This document shows positions 63,809 through 64,000 of a stretch of 64,000 bases of DNA, one piece after another. The stretch is from Megascapheus bottae (taxonomy: Eukaryota > Chordata > Mammalia > Rodentia > Geomyidae): positions 21,010,610 through 21,074,609 of the forward strand of contig JANJXV010000025.1 in the NCBI GenBank assembly GCA_024803745.1, read 5' to 3'. The notes under the pieces were generated by a model. It had not been told where the DNA came from. It saw nothing but the letters and a program-made list of their open reading frames with translations, and searched no databases. Positions within the stretch are counted from its first letter, which is position 1, and each line of letters begins with the position of its first letter. The translations under genes were made by a program, and so were the position numbers.

Positions 63809-64000
63809 TGATCTTCTGTGGCATTTTTATCTGGGAAGAAGACTAGAATTCACCCATTCTGGCCCAGTTCCCTGGGAGGGGCACACAGAGGTTCCCCGGA
63901 GTGGGGAAGGGCCTGATTGAGAAGATCTAGGTCAGGGCTCAAGGCCTGCATTTTTATTAGCTCCTGTTGATGCTGAGGCTACCTGTGGGGCTATAGACCT

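Noticed and set aside
63481..64000. The next upstream UMOD exon (equivalent of GP2 exon 49037-49185)
   Set aside because: No NITF/IINFxC-type coding stretch or matching splice sites found before the window edge; it should lie beyond 64,000.

Overview
This is mammalian nuclear DNA, most likely from a geomyoid rodent (kangaroo rat, pocket mouse or pocket gopher group). The lineage call is an inference from its interspersed repeats. Many copies are two-part SINEs: a tRNA-Ala/ID-like left half with Pol III A- and B-box-like motifs joined to a right half that matches what I recall of the Geomyoidea-specific IDL-Geo SINE. A second abundant family has a 7SL/B1-like head on the same right half. Long CA/GT, GA and GGAA microsatellites are very common, and spliced genes occupy only the right third of the window.

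Positions 1 to about 40,870 look intergenic. I found no exon there that I can support. This stretch holds SINEs in both orientations, MIR/L2-type and MaLR-LTR-like fossils, one probable solo LTR (about 38.64-38.96 kb), many microsatellites, and single-copy sequence with nothing recognisable. One item stands out: a perfect 16-bp inverted repeat at 4986-5026 carrying mirrored CCAAT and ETS-type motifs.

Positions 40,873-55,052 hold GP2 (pancreatic secretory granule membrane glycoprotein 2) on the minus strand. Ten coding exons can be joined in frame into a 527-residue protein: signal peptide, cysteine-rich D10C-type domain, EGF-like segment, ZP-N/ZP-C module and GPI-attachment tail. A TATA-like box and a probable non-coding first exon lie at 55.0-55.1 kb. 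The first coding exon appears to use a rare GC-AG splice donor.

Positions 58,943 to the right edge hold the last five coding exons of UMOD (uromodulin, Tamm-Horsfall protein), also minus strand; the 5' exons lie beyond 64,000. GP2 and UMOD sit head-to-tail with nearly identical 3' exon lengths and phases (246/246, 163/163, 82/85, 42/42 and 62/59 nt), as expected of tandem paralogues. Both encode GPI-anchored ZP-domain glycoproteins that can polymerise and act as decoys for type-1-fimbriated bacteria, GP2 at pancreatic and intestinal surfaces and UMOD in kidney tubule and urine. Gene order matches my recollection of the human 16p12.3 interval (GPR139 - GP2 - UMOD - PDILT), so the left 40 kb probably belongs to the GPR139-GP2 spacer.

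I found no clearly new biological system. The most useful observations are the palindromic ETS/CCAAT element, the GC-AG intron, the chimeric SINE families with exact target-site duplications, SINE tails leading into microsatellites, and a few lineage-specific residues in GP2 and UMOD.
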